Part shown: positions 56,555 through 64,000 of the stretch, piece by piece | Position numbering within the stretch: the first letter of the stretch is position 1 | Layout: the number at the start of each line of letters is the position of its first letter | Assembly (NCBI RefSeq): GCF_001636055.1 | Contig: NZ_CP011789.1 | Coordinates: 4,092,001-4,156,000 of the forward strand | Length of the DNA stretch: 64,000 bases | Direction of reading: 5' to 3' | From: Pseudomonas putida | GTDB taxonomy: Bacteria; Pseudomonadota; Gammaproteobacteria; Pseudomonadales; Pseudomonadaceae | Program-made: the position numbers and the translations under genes | The notes under the pieces: model-generated | Database searches by the model: none | Seen by the model: the letters and a program-made list of their open reading frames with translations, nothing else | Told to the model about the DNA's origin: nothing

Positions 56555-57910
56555 TCAGGAGTGCGCGGGAGGTGCTTCAGCCGGCCAGGCCGCAGATGGC
56601 CGGATGCTCAGCCGGTACAGCACGAAGATCGCCGCCGCACCTGCCACCACGGGAATGGCCAGCCAGTGGAAGAACACCACCGGCGTACCGGCCGCGGCGA
56701 TCAGCCAGGCCCCCAGGGTCGAGCCGACGATGGAGCCGGAACGCCCGCAGGCCATGGCCCAGCTGACCCCTGTGACGCGGGCCGTGGTCGGGTAGAGGGT
56801 CGCCGACACCAGGTTAAGGCCGTTCTGCGCACCGGCCACGCCGAAACCGATCAGGAACACCGCCGCCGCCAGGCCATAGATATCGCCCATCAGGTAGCCG
56901 GTGACCGCGATCACCACCGCCGCCCCCAGGTAGGAGCAGGCCAGCACACGATAAGGCCCGACACGGTCCATCAGCAGCGCCAGCAGGATCGCGCCGACCG
57001 TGCCGCCCAGCGGCACCATCGCACCGACACGCGCGGCATGGGCGATGTCGTAACCGGCGTCCTTGAGCAGGCTCGGCAGCCAGCTGGTCAGGAGGTAGAA
57101 GACGAACAGCGAGCAGAAGAACGCCAGCCACAACAGCAGCGTGCGCACCGCGCGGCCCTCGATGAACAGGTGCGAGATCGGCGAACGCACCTGCGCCGGG
57201 CGCTCGTCGTCGAGGATGGTCACCCCGGCATAGCTACTGCCGGTGATGCGCTCGACCACCTTGCGCAAGGCATCGCCATGCTTGGGGCTCGAAGCCATGA
57301 AGCGCACCGATTCAGGCATCAGCCAGGCCAGCAACGGCAGCATGGCCAGCGGCACGATACCGCCGATCATCAGCACGCCACGCCAGCCGAACAGCGGGAT
57401 GATCTGCGCCGCAAGCATGCCGCCCAGCGCAAGGCCCGCGGTGAAGCCGCTCCAGCTCAGGGTGACCATGATCATCCGCCGCCGCGCCGGGGAATACTCC
57501 GAGCTCAGGGTGATGCAGGTGGGCATCGCCCCGCCCAAGCCAATACCGGTGACAAAACGCAATACGGTCAGCGACTCGATCGAGTGGGCATAGGCCGAGG
57601 CCAGGGTGCCGACGCCGAACACCAGCACCGACACCAGCAGCACGCGCTTGCGCCCGATGGCATCGGCGATGGGCCCGAACACCAGGCTACCGACCAACAG
57701 GCCGAACAGACCGGCACCGAAGGCCGGCGACAATTGTGCCGGTAGCAGGCCCCATTCCTCACGCAGGGCCGGGGCGATGTAGCCGATCGCGGCGGTGTCG
57801 AAGCCGTCGACCAGAACGATCAGGAAACACAGGGTAAGAACGATGATCTGGTAAGGCGAGATGCGCGCGTTATCGATGATCTCGCCGATTCGGGCAGTGT
57901 GCTGGCTCAT
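56555..57910 (-). CDS. MFS transporter, aromatic acid:H+ symporter (AAHS) family
   Basis: 451 aa from ATG 57910, 12 membrane helices. LVDGFDTAAIGYIAPAL holds the DGFD motif of AAHS permeases (PcaK, BenK). GPIADAIGRKRVLL is the MFS loop 2-3 motif. Imports aromatic acids such as hydroxybenzoates. Between porin and catabolic genes. Confidence 0.92.
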   Translation of the reverse strand: MSQHTARIGEIIDNARISPYQIIVLTLCFLIVLVDGFDTAAIGYIAPALREEWGLLPAQLSPAFGAGLFGLLVGSLVFGPIADAIGRKRVLLVSVLVFGVGTLASAYAHSIESLTVLRFVTGIGLGGAMPTCITLSSEYSPARRRMIMVTLSWSGFTAGLALGGMLAAQIIPLFGWRGVLMIGGIVPLAMLPLLAWLMPESVRFMASSPKHGDALRKVVERITGSSYAGVTILDDERPAQVRSPISHLFIEGRAVRTLLLWLAFFCSLFVFYLLTSWLPSLLKDAGYDIAHAARVGAMVPLGGTVGAILLALLMDRVGPYRVLACSYLGAAVVIAVTGYLMGDIYGLAAAVFLIGFGVAGAQNGLNLVSATLYPTTARVTGVSWAMACGRSGSIVGSTLGAWLIAAAGTPVVFFHWLAIPVVAGAAAIFVLYRLSIRPSAAWPAEAPPAHS

Positions 57911-57971
57911 GGTATTTCCCCTTTTTATTAGGCTTGTGGTTGGGGCAAAGCATTGGCAAGGCGTTGTGGTT

Positions 57972-58985
57972 TCAGGGTCGCAGCAGGTCCAGGGCAACGT
58001 CGACGATCATGTCTTCCTGACCGCCCACCATCTTGCGACGGCCGAGCTCGACGAGGATGTCCACGGTGTTCAGGCCGTAGCGGCGAGCAGCGATCTCAGC
58101 GTGGCGCAGGAAGCTGGAATACACCCCGGCGTAGCCGAGCGCCAGGGTTTCGCGGTCAACCCGCACCGGGCGATCCTGCAAGGGCCGGACGATATCGTCG
58201 GCCGCATCCATCAGCCGATACAGGTCGGTGCCGTGATTCCAGCCCAGGCGTTCGGCGGCCGCGATGAACACCTCCAGCGGCGCGTTGCCGGCACCAGCCC
58301 CCATGCCGGCAAGGCTGGCGTCGATGCGATCGCAGCCCGCCTCCACCGCGGTGATCGAGTTGGCCACGCCCAGGCTGAGGTTGTGGTGGGCATGCATGCC
58401 GGTCTCGGTGGACGGGTCGAGCACCGCCTTGAACGCCTGGAAGCGCTCGCGTACATCCTGCATGTTCATCGCGCCGCCCGAGTCGGCCATGTACACGCAG
58501 GTGGCGCCGTAGCTTTCCATCAGCTTCGCCTGCTGCGCCAACGGCTCGGGCGCCAGCATATGGCTCATCATCAGAAAACCCACGGTGTCCATGCCCAGCT
58601 CGCGGGCGTACTCGATGTGCTGGCGCGAGACATCGGCTTCGGTGCAGTGGGTGGCGATGCGCACCACCCGGGCACCAGCGTTGTAGGCATTCTTGAGGTC
58701 ATGCACGGTGCCGATGCCAGGCAGCAGCAGCGTGGTGATCTTCGCGTGGCTGATGACCTCAGCCACCGCTTCGATGTACTCGAGGTCCGAGTGCCGGCCA
58801 AAGCCATAGTTGAAGCTCGAGCCTTGCAGGCCGTCACCGTGGGCGACCTCGATCGAATCGACCTTGGCCTGGTCCAGCGCGCGGGCGATGTCGCGGGCCT
58901 GCTCCAAGGTGTACTGATGGCGGATGGCATGGCTGCCGTCGCGCAGGGTGACATCGGAAATATAGAGTTTCTTGCCGGCGTTCAT
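57972..58985 (-). CDS. dmpG: 4-hydroxy-2-oxovalerate aldolase
   Basis: 337 aa. [15 protein letters not shown] is the HMGL-type metal-binding start with Asp; [16 protein letters not shown] has the His residues that bind metal. Splits 4-hydroxy-2-oxovalerate to pyruvate and acetaldehyde and channels the aldehyde to the dehydrogenase next to it. 4 bp from that gene. Confidence 0.95.
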   Translation of the reverse strand: MNAGKKLYISDVTLRDGSHAIRHQYTLEQARDIARALDQAKVDSIEVAHGDGLQGSSFNYGFGRHSDLEYIEAVAEVISHAKITTLLLPGIGTVHDLKNAYNAGARVVRIATHCTEADVSRQHIEYARELGMDTVGFLMMSHMLAPEPLAQQAKLMESYGATCVYMADSGGAMNMQDVRERFQAFKAVLDPSTETGMHAHHNLSLGVANSITAVEAGCDRIDASLAGMGAGAGNAPLEVFIAAAERLGWNHGTDLYRLMDAADDIVRPLQDRPVRVDRETLALGYAGVYSSFLRHAEIAARRYGLNTVDILVELGRRKMVGGQEDMIVDVALDLLRP

Positions 58986-58989
58986 GTGT

Positions 58990-59925
58990 TCAGCCCTCCA
59001 CGAACTGGGTAGCGGCGATACGCTCGGCGCAGGCCACGGCCGCCGAGGTCATGATGTCCAGGTTGCCGGCGTAGGCCGGCAGGTAGTGCGCGGCGCCCTC
59101 GACCTCGAGAAACACCGAAGTCTTCAGGCCGCTGCGCAGCCCCAGCCCCGGAACATTCACCGGCTGGTCTGCCGGGATCACCTCGAACTGCACCTGCTGC
59201 TTGAGGCGATAGCCGGGCACGTAGGCCTGCACGGCCTCGACCATCGCCAGGATCGAGCGCTCGACCGCCGCCTGATCTGCCGGCTCCGACAGCACGAACA
59301 CAGTGTCGCGCATCATCAGCGGCGGCTCGGCGGGATTGAGGACGATGATCGCCTTGCCCTTCTGTGCCCCGCCGAGTTTCTCGATGGCATGGGAAGTGGT
59401 CTCGGTGAATTCGTCGATATTGGCCCGGGTGCCGGGGCCTGCCGATTTGCTGCTGATCGAGGCGACGATTTCACCGTAATGCACCTTGGCCACGTGCGAC
59501 ACCGCAGCGACGATCGGTATGGTGGCCTGGCCGCCGCAGGTGACCATGTTGATGTTCGGCGCGGCCAGTTCAGCATCCAGGTTGATCGCCGGAATGGTGA
59601 ACGGGCCAATGGCGGCGGGCGTCAGGTCGATGACCTTGACCCCGTGCTCCTGCAACAGCGCGTTGTGGCGACCGTGGGCACCGGCGCTGGTGGCGTCGAA
59701 GACGATACGGATATCCTTGAAACCCGGCAGCGCCAGCAGGCCCTCGACACCCTTGGCGGTGGTCGCCACGCCCAGGCGCTCGGCCCGCGCCAGGCCATCG
59801 GAGGCCGGGTCGATGCCAACCATGGCGCCCATCTTCAGGTGCTGGCCGTTGCGCAGGATCTTGATCATCAGGTCGGTGCCGATATTGCCCGAACCGATGA
59901 TGGCAACGCTGATCTTGTCGTTCAT
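58990..59925 (-). CDS. dmpF: Acetaldehyde dehydrogenase (acylating)
   Basis: 311 aa. [18 protein letters not shown] is the NAD site; [12 protein letters not shown] holds the catalytic Cys. Makes acetyl-CoA from acetaldehyde in complex with the aldolase. Correct length for DmpF/MhpF/BphJ. Confidence 0.95.
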   Translation of the reverse strand: MNDKISVAIIGSGNIGTDLMIKILRNGQHLKMGAMVGIDPASDGLARAERLGVATTAKGVEGLLALPGFKDIRIVFDATSAGAHGRHNALLQEHGVKVIDLTPAAIGPFTIPAINLDAELAAPNINMVTCGGQATIPIVAAVSHVAKVHYGEIVASISSKSAGPGTRANIDEFTETTSHAIEKLGGAQKGKAIIVLNPAEPPLMMRDTVFVLSEPADQAAVERSILAMVEAVQAYVPGYRLKQQVQFEVIPADQPVNVPGLGLRSGLKTSVFLEVEGAAHYLPAYAGNLDIMTSAAVACAERIAATQFVEG

Positions 59926-59941
59926 TGTCGTGGTCCTGTGT

Positions 59942-60139
59942 TCAGGCTTTGGCACGGCGTTCGGCGAGGGTCTGGCCACCGGCGGCCCACTGGGTCTCGG
60001 GGATTTCCTGCAACAGGACGCGCACGCTCTCGACCGATACTTCGAGGCTGTCGGCAATGGCCAGGGTGACCTTGTCCAGCAGCGCACGCTTCTTCTCGGG
60101 CGTGCGGCCTTCAGCGATATGGATGATGGCAATAGGCAT
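59942..60139 (-). CDS. 4-oxalocrotonate tautomerase
   Basis: 65 aa from ATG 60139. Pro-1 ([21 protein letters not shown]) is the catalytic base; Arg residues ([12 protein letters not shown]) complete the site. Changes 2-hydroxymuconate to 2-oxo-3-hexenedioate. Too short for a 300-nt gene cut-off, but complete. Confidence 0.93.
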   Translation of the reverse strand: MPIAIIHIAEGRTPEKKRALLDKVTLAIADSLEVSVESVRVLLQEIPETQWAAGGQTLAERRAKA

Positions 60140-60153
60140 CTCAGGTACTCCTG

Positions 60154-60957
60154 TCAGCGTTGGCCGGATGAGATGAAGCGCATCGACACGCTGCCCAGGT
60201 GCTGGTAGCGCACGGTGACGTTGTCGCCCGCCTGCACTGCAATGGCCTCGGTGATGCCGCCGGTCATGATGAAGGTGCCCGCCGGCAGCTCGCGGCCCTT
60301 GGCGCCGAGCATGTTGGCGAGCATCGCCACGCTCTGCGCCGGGTGCCCGAGCACCGCGGCACCGGCTCCGGTGGCGACCACTTCGCCGTTCTTTTCCAGC
60401 ACGACGCCCAGGCACTTCAGGTCGACGCCCTCGACCCCGGACATGCGCCCGCCCGTGACGAAACGTGCCGACGAGGTGTTGTCGGCAATCACGCTCTTGA
60501 GGTCGAAACGGAAGTTCTCGTAGCGCGAATCGATCACTTCGACCGCCGGCACGATGAAGTCGGTGGCCGCCAGCACGTCGCCAACATGCACACCCGGCCC
60601 CTTGAGCGGGTGCTTGAGGACGAAGGCGATCTCGGCCTCGACCTTGGGGTGGATCAGGCTGTCGACATCGATGGCCGCGCCGTCGAGGCTCGAGCCGTAG
60701 TCGGTGAGAAAGCCGTGAATCGGATCGGTGACGCCCATCTGCTTCATCTTTGCGAACGAGGTCAGGCCCATCTTCAGGCCGGCGATACGCACGCCACGGG
60801 CCTGCTTGCGGGCGCGGATGGCATCCTGGATGGCATAGGCGTCGTCCCAGTCCATGTCGGGGTGGGCGTCGGTGATCTTGGCCACCGCCTCACGCTTGAG
60901 TTCGGCGTTTTCCAGGTGTTCGGCCAGTTGGGCGATGGTGGCTTGGGACAGGTTCAT
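60154..60957 (-). CDS. dmpH: 4-oxalocrotonate (2-oxo-3-hexenedioate) decarboxylase
   Basis: 267 aa, similar along its length to XylI/DmpH: GLKMGLTSFAKMKQMGV, IHPKVEAEIAFV, VEVIDSRYENFRFDL, TGAGAAVLGHPAQSVAMLANML. Releases CO2 to give 2-hydroxypenta-2,4-dienoate and works in complex with the hydratase encoded beside it. Confidence 0.94.
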   Translation of the reverse strand: MNLSQATIAQLAEHLENAELKREAVAKITDAHPDMDWDDAYAIQDAIRARKQARGVRIAGLKMGLTSFAKMKQMGVTDPIHGFLTDYGSSLDGAAIDVDSLIHPKVEAEIAFVLKHPLKGPGVHVGDVLAATDFIVPAVEVIDSRYENFRFDLKSVIADNTSSARFVTGGRMSGVEGVDLKCLGVVLEKNGEVVATGAGAAVLGHPAQSVAMLANMLGAKGRELPAGTFIMTGGITEAIAVQAGDNVTVRYQHLGSVSMRFISSGQR

Positions 60958-60969
60958 AGGGGTTTTCCT

Positions 60970-61752
60970 TCAAACGAAGCGAACAGCGGCCGAGCCGATG
61001 CCGCCGAGGCTGATACGCAGTTGGTCACCGGCCTGCACCGGCACCATGGCCGCCAGCGAACCGGAGAGAATCACCTCGCCCTTGTTCAGCGCGATGCCGA
61101 GGCGGCCGAGGGTGTTGGCCAACCAGGCCACGGCGTTGGCCGGATGGCCAAGCGCGGCGGCACCGGCGCCGGTGGCGACGATCTCGCCGTTCTTTTCCAG
61201 GGTCATGCCGACACAGGCCAGGTCCACATCACGCGGATCAACACTGCGGTCCCCCAGCACGAAGGCAGCGGCGGAGGCGTTGTCGGCGACGGTGTCCTGG
61301 ATGCGGATCTTCCAGTCGCGAATGCGCGAGTCGACGATCTCGAAGCACGGCATCACATAGGCGGTGGCGCGCAGCACATCGGCGACAGTGACGCCCGGGC
61401 CCTGCAGAGACTCCTTGAGCACGAAGGCGATCTCGCCCTCGGCCTTGGGCGCGATGAGGCCGTCGATAGCGATGGCCGCGCCATCGGCGTGGAGCATGTC
61501 GCTGAGCAGGTGACCGAAGTCTGGCTGGTCGACGCCGAGCATGTTCATCACCACCTGACTGGTGACGCCGATCTTCTTGCCCAGCACCCGCTCGCCTGCA
61601 TCGAGGCGCGGCTGGATCATCGCCAGCTGCACCTGGTAGGCCTGCTCCAGGGTGATGTCGGGGTGGGTTTCGGTCAGCGGCGCCAGGGCCTGGCCACACG
61701 CCAGGGCCTGGTGCAGTTGCTGGCCGGCGCGCTGGATGTCGTCAAGGTTCAT
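60970..61752 (-). CDS. dmpE: 2-oxopent-4-enoate hydratase
   Basis: 260 aa from ATG 61752. GKKIGVTSQVVMNMLGVDQPDFGHLLSDM is the XylJ/DmpE form of the same fold as the decarboxylase; EIVDSRIRDWKIRIQDTVADN and LGHPANAVAWLANTLG follow. Adds water to 2-hydroxypenta-2,4-dienoate. Paralogue of 60154-60957. Confidence 0.94.
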   Translation of the reverse strand: MNLDDIQRAGQQLHQALACGQALAPLTETHPDITLEQAYQVQLAMIQPRLDAGERVLGKKIGVTSQVVMNMLGVDQPDFGHLLSDMLHADGAAIAIDGLIAPKAEGEIAFVLKESLQGPGVTVADVLRATAYVMPCFEIVDSRIRDWKIRIQDTVADNASAAAFVLGDRSVDPRDVDLACVGMTLEKNGEIVATGAGAAALGHPANAVAWLANTLGRLGIALNKGEVILSGSLAAMVPVQAGDQLRISLGGIGSAAVRFV

Positions 61753-61762
61753 GGAGTGCTCC

Positions 61763-63223
61763 TCACAGGCGGACGCAGACGTTGCGCAATTCGGTGTAGA
61801 ACTCCAGCGAGTGCACACCCCCCTCACGGCCGATGCCCGACTGCTTGGCGCCGCCGAAGGCGGTGCGCAGATCGCGCAGGAACCACGCGTTGATCCAGCA
61901 GATGCCAACATCCAGCGCGCTGCCCAAGCGGTGGGCGACCTGCAGGTCGCGGGTCCAGACACTGGCAGCCAGCCCGTAAGGAGTATCGTTGGCCAGGGCC
62001 ACGGCCTCTTCCTCGGTGTCGAACGGCGCGATGTGGCAGCAGGGGCCGAAGATCTCTTCGCGGATCACCGCCGAGGTTTCCGGCAGGCCGGTCCAGATGG
62101 TCGGCTCGAACCAGGCGCCTTCGGCCAGGTGCGCCGGCACCTGGGGAATGCCGCCGCCGCACACCACGGTGGCGCCATCGGCGATAGCCTGGCGGGCGTA
62201 GGACAGCACCTTCTCGCGGTGCCCGAGGGAGATCAGCGGCCCCATGGTGGTGCCATGGGCGTTCGGATCGCCCACCACGATGCTCGCGGCGTGCGCCTTG
62301 AAGGCCTCGACGAAGCGCTCGAACAATGGCCGCTGCACGTAGATGCGTTCAGTCCCCAGGCACACCTGCCCACTGTTCTCGAACACTGCGCGCCCCAGCC
62401 CCTTGACGGCTTTCTCAAGGTCGGCGTCGGCGAAGACGATGCCGGCGTTCTTGCCGCCCAGCTCCAGCGAGACCGGGCGAATGCCCTTGGCCGCAGCCTT
62501 CATGATGACCTCGCCAGTCCCGGTCTCGCCGGTGAAGGTCACGCCATCGACATCCGGGTGCGAGGTCAGGAAGGCCCCCGCCGAATCGGCGCCAAAGCCA
62601 TGCACCACGTTGTACACGCCCGGCGGCACTCCGGCCTCGTTCATCACCTCGCCCAGCAGCGTGGCAGTGGCCGGGGTTTCTTCGGATGGCTTGACCACCA
62701 CGGTGTTGCCGCAGGCCAGGGCCGGGCCGACCTTCCATGTCATCAGCAGCAGCGGCAGGTTCCACGGGCAGACCACGCCGATCACACCGCGCGGTGCTCG
62801 CACGGCGTAGTTGACCGCCTTGCCACCGTCTGGGGTGTCCATCACGAAGCTTTCGGTCGGTACGTTGCGGATCAGGTCGGCGAACACCTTGAAGTTGGCG
62901 GCGCCTCGCGGAATGTCGAGGTGCCCGGCCAAGTGTGCAGGCTTGCCGGTGTCGGCCACTTCGGCCGCGACGAACTCGGCGTGGCGACGCTCTATGCCCT
63001 CGGCGACCTTGTGCAGCAGCGCAGTACGCTGGGCGACCGTCATCGTCCCCCAAGGGCCTTTGAGGGCGGCACGGGCAGCGGCCACGGCGGCATCGACTTC
63101 GGCTTGCCCCGCTTCGTGGACGAGGCCGATGACACTGTTGTCGGCAGGGTTGCGGTTTTCGAAGGTGCGGGCACTGGAGACCCACTCGCCATTGATGAAA
63201 TGACGAAACGCTTGCGCAGGCAT
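61763..63223 (-). CDS. 2-hydroxymuconic semialdehyde dehydrogenase
   Basis: 486 aa from ATG 63223. FINGEWVSS start, PWNLPLLLMTWKVGPALACGN NAD site, catalytic Glu of VSLELGGKNAG and Cys of NSGQVCLGTERIYV. Same family as XylG/DmpC. Oxidises the ring-cleavage semialdehyde to 2-hydroxymuconate. No hydrolase branch is seen in the window. Confidence 0.94.
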   Translation of the reverse strand: MPAQAFRHFINGEWVSSARTFENRNPADNSVIGLVHEAGQAEVDAAVAAARAALKGPWGTMTVAQRTALLHKVAEGIERRHAEFVAAEVADTGKPAHLAGHLDIPRGAANFKVFADLIRNVPTESFVMDTPDGGKAVNYAVRAPRGVIGVVCPWNLPLLLMTWKVGPALACGNTVVVKPSEETPATATLLGEVMNEAGVPPGVYNVVHGFGADSAGAFLTSHPDVDGVTFTGETGTGEVIMKAAAKGIRPVSLELGGKNAGIVFADADLEKAVKGLGRAVFENSGQVCLGTERIYVQRPLFERFVEAFKAHAASIVVGDPNAHGTTMGPLISLGHREKVLSYARQAIADGATVVCGGGIPQVPAHLAEGAWFEPTIWTGLPETSAVIREEIFGPCCHIAPFDTEEEAVALANDTPYGLAASVWTRDLQVAHRLGSALDVGICWINAWFLRDLRTAFGGAKQSGIGREGGVHSLEFYTELRNVCVRL

Positions 63224-63243
63224 GATCGGTAGTCCTCTGTTTT

Positions 63244-63951
63244 TTATTCGAATACGGTGTCGCTGGCTTCCGGATCGCCGGCAGTGAGGTATTCCCACAT
63301 CCGCTCGTAGATCCGCCCGCCACGGGTGGCGCGTTGCGCGCAGGCCTGGGCATCGAGCAACGGGCCGCGCTCGGCCAGGCCTGCGGCCTGCAGTTGCAGC
63401 TCGATGCGCGCGGCGTCCTCCAGGTACCAAGTCAGGGTCAGGGCCTCGACCAGCGAATCGCCGGCGACGATGGCACCGTTACCGCGCATGGCCAGGGCCT
63501 TGCCTTGGCCGAACAGCTCAGCCAGCGCGCTGGCCTGGGCATCGTCACGCAGCAACTGGACGTCGTCCCACAGCGGGATCGACGGCTGGAAGTAACTGCC
63601 CATGCCATGCCGCGGCTGTGGCGTGAGGCCGGCGCAGGACAGCGCCATCACCTGCGCCGGCATGCTGCGGATCACTGCGCCCAGGTCGGCGCGGCGACGG
63701 TAGAGCTGCTGGTGGATGCGCACCTCGCCCAGCACGCCGTCTGGCAGCGGCCCATGGACCGGCACCACGGTGCCCGGCTCGCCCACGCCGATCAGGCCCA
63801 TCGGGCGCGCTGCACAGACCAGGAAGTACTCGGCGTCCAGGCGCAGGCTGCAATGCCCGTAGGCATGCGCCAGGCCGGCGCGGCCCAACGCGCGGGCCGC
63901 CATGCGCACCTGGCGTTGCTGCGCCTGGCTGGCAATCGGCTGGCCGCTCAT
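63244..63951 (-). CDS. Class II aldolase-family decarboxylase (CmtD/DhbB-like)
   Basis: 235 aa. LAHAYGHCSLRLDAEYFLVCA, then HQQLYRRRADLGAVIRSMP (His metal ligands), ALAMRGNGAIVAGDSLVEA. In p-cumate and 2,3-dihydroxybenzoate pathways this family decarboxylates the carboxylated ring-cleavage product to 2-hydroxymuconic semialdehyde. Between the probable dioxygenase and the semialdehyde dehydrogenase, so the same role fits. ATGA overlap with the gene before. Confidence 0.85.
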   Translation of the reverse strand: MSGQPIASQAQQRQVRMAARALGRAGLAHAYGHCSLRLDAEYFLVCAARPMGLIGVGEPGTVVPVHGPLPDGVLGEVRIHQQLYRRRADLGAVIRSMPAQVMALSCAGLTPQPRHGMGSYFQPSIPLWDDVQLLRDDAQASALAELFGQGKALAMRGNGAIVAGDSLVEALTLTWYLEDAARIELQLQAAGLAERGPLLDAQACAQRATRGGRIYERMWEYLTAGDPEASDTVFE

Positions 63952-64000
63952 GCCTTGAACTCCGGGATATCGGGTTTCGAACCCCAGGCGCAGTACGACG
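63948..64000 (-). CDS. 3' end of a probable extradiol ring-cleavage dioxygenase (partial)
   Basis: Only the last 16 codons (SYCAWGSKPDIPEFKA) and TGA are in the window. The position before a CmtD/DhbB-like decarboxylase predicts a CmtC/DhbA-type extradiol dioxygenase. The sequence seen is too short to prove this. Confidence 0.45.
   Translation of the reverse strand, partial: SYCAWGSKPDIPEFKA

Noticed and set aside
54922..56766. 614-aa open frame on the plus strand
   Set aside because: Antisense to the OprD porin; shadow frame.
60199..61893. 564-aa open frame on the plus strand
   Set aside because: Antisense to the decarboxylase and hydratase genes, which are well conserved.
1..64000. CRISPR array or transposon insertion sequences
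   Set aside because: No regularly spaced 25-40 bp repeats, no transposase-type ORF and no terminal inverted repeats with target duplications were seen.

Overview
The window is high-GC DNA from a Pseudomonas, most likely the P. putida group. The evidence is an OprD-family porin, an AAHS aromatic-acid transporter, a complete meta-cleavage lower pathway, a TonB siderophore receptor and the codon habits. Roughly 70% of it is integrated phage DNA at one tRNA-Cys gene; the right third is host chromosome.

Positions 1-6961 are the end of a first integrated element that runs off the left edge. It has small phage-type early genes (DUF3850, DUF6378, a cupin-like protein, DUF4224), a tyrosine integrase pointing at a 50-bp tRNA-Cys 3' fragment (6912-6961), and two probable cargo or defence genes: a putAbiC-type abortive-infection membrane protein and a TIGR02391/HEPN-like protein.

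Positions 6912-44630 are a second, apparently complete prophage of about 37.7 kb. The same 50-bp tRNA-Cys segment bounds it, and the intact tRNA-Cys is at 44582-44655. It is a chimera. The control and replication part is lambda-like: repressor, Cro, CII-like, O-like, P-like, RusA, a candidate late regulator, holin/SAR endolysin/Rz/Rz1, RecT plus YqaJ exonuclease, excisionase and integrase. The particle genes follow T7 order: connector, scaffold, capsid, two tail-tube proteins, internal virion proteins, terminase subunits, tail spike. No phage RNA polymerase is present. The immunity region lies between two divergent early operons. Five copies of a 15-bp operator lie around two good sigma-70 promoters: a leftward one for cro, replication, lysis and particle genes, and a rightward one for recombination and accessory genes. 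The rightward transcript opens with a gene-free leader of about 550 nt holding two tRNA T-arm look-alikes. A 14-bp hairpin repeat, GTCGGGAAACCGAC and close variants, recurs five times in one orientation along the late operon.

Positions 44656-64000 are host DNA: sohB, a histidine phosphatase, an SCP2 protein, an APH-like kinase with an SDR, a methyltransferase, a GFA enzyme, a TonB siderophore receptor divergent from an HTH-PAS-PAS regulator, a DUF1275 membrane protein and a lipoprotein. Then comes a minus-strand catabolic operon (55111 to beyond 64000). It encodes the end of a probable ring-cleavage dioxygenase, a CmtD/DhbB-like decarboxylase, 2-hydroxymuconic semialdehyde dehydrogenase, hydratase, 4-oxalocrotonate decarboxylase, tautomerase, acetaldehyde dehydrogenase, 4-hydroxy-2-oxovalerate aldolase, an AAHS permease and an OprD porin. 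The composition matches the 2,3-dihydroxybenzoate meta-cleavage (dhb) pathway described in Pseudomonas reinekei MT1.
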